A DNA stretch of 7,700 nucleotides, taken from the NCBI GenBank assembly GCA_021841795.1, contig JAKCDN010000141.1, positions 1-7,700 of the forward strand, read 5' to 3'. A program made the translations under genes and the position numbers. Under the pieces are notes generated by a model. That model was not told the origin of the DNA. It ran no database searches and saw only the letters and a list, made by a program, of their open reading frames with translations. This document shows positions 7,630 to 7,700 of this stretch, one piece after another. The stretch is from Acidobacteriota bacterium (GTDB taxonomy: Bacteria > Acidobacteriota > Terriglobia > Terriglobales > Acidobacteriaceae). How positions within the stretch are numbered: the stretch's first letter is position 1; every line of letters begins with the position of its first letter.

Positions 7630-7700
7630 ACAGAGTTCAACGCGGCGGGGGCGGAAAAGTTGTTGCGAATGTCTGCGCCGGAGCGCGCGCGGGAGAGATC

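Overview
The window is a G+C-rich (about 60-65 % by eye) bacterial chromosome segment with six protein genes. Three run rightward on the + strand (positions 2-3141), phoU follows on the same strand (3353-4024), and three genes run leftward on the - strand (4186-7629). The best guess for the source is an Acidobacteriota bacterium (Terriglobia-like). This rests on the combination of an LDH-like malate dehydrogenase, a long isocitrate dehydrogenase carrying a cyanobacterial-type insertion, a secreted DUF4252-type protein and the intergenic repeat styles. It is an inference from family resemblance, not a database result. The window begins and ends with GATC, so it may be a cloned restriction fragment.

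Region 1 (2-3141) is a sugar-acid catabolic locus. It holds the C-terminal third of a YjhG/YagF-type D-xylonate dehydratase, whose 5' part lies outside the window. A fumarylacetoacetate-hydrolase-fold 2-keto-3-deoxy-sugar-acid dehydratase follows, overlapping it by four bases (GTGA). After a 264-base gap comes an MFS permease of the anion:cation symporter (glucarate/galactarate/hexuronate) type. Together the two enzymes would convert a C5 aldonic acid such as D-xylonate to 2-oxoglutarate semialdehyde, as in the Weimberg pathway. The semialdehyde dehydrogenase that completes the route is not in the window.

Region 2 (3142-4185) holds a solitary phoU with a GTG start and a strong Rho-independent terminator just before the convergent mdh gene. 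No pst transporter genes are adjacent.

Region 3 (4186-6695, - strand) holds icd then mdh, two TCA-cycle dehydrogenases in the same direction. The 182-base gap between them carries a degenerate 7-base periodic repeat. Region 4 (6696-7700) holds a 289-base spacer rich in inverted repeats, including a nested 69-base structure, and a small secreted DUF4252-type protein of unknown function.

In metabolic terms, the left-hand operon would deliver carbon as 2-oxoglutarate into the cycle that icd and mdh serve. That link is suggestive only, since the two groups are convergently transcribed. I see no RNA genes, CRISPR arrays, transposase genes or phage genes. The genes are of known families. The least explained parts are the intergenic repeats and the DUF4252-type protein.
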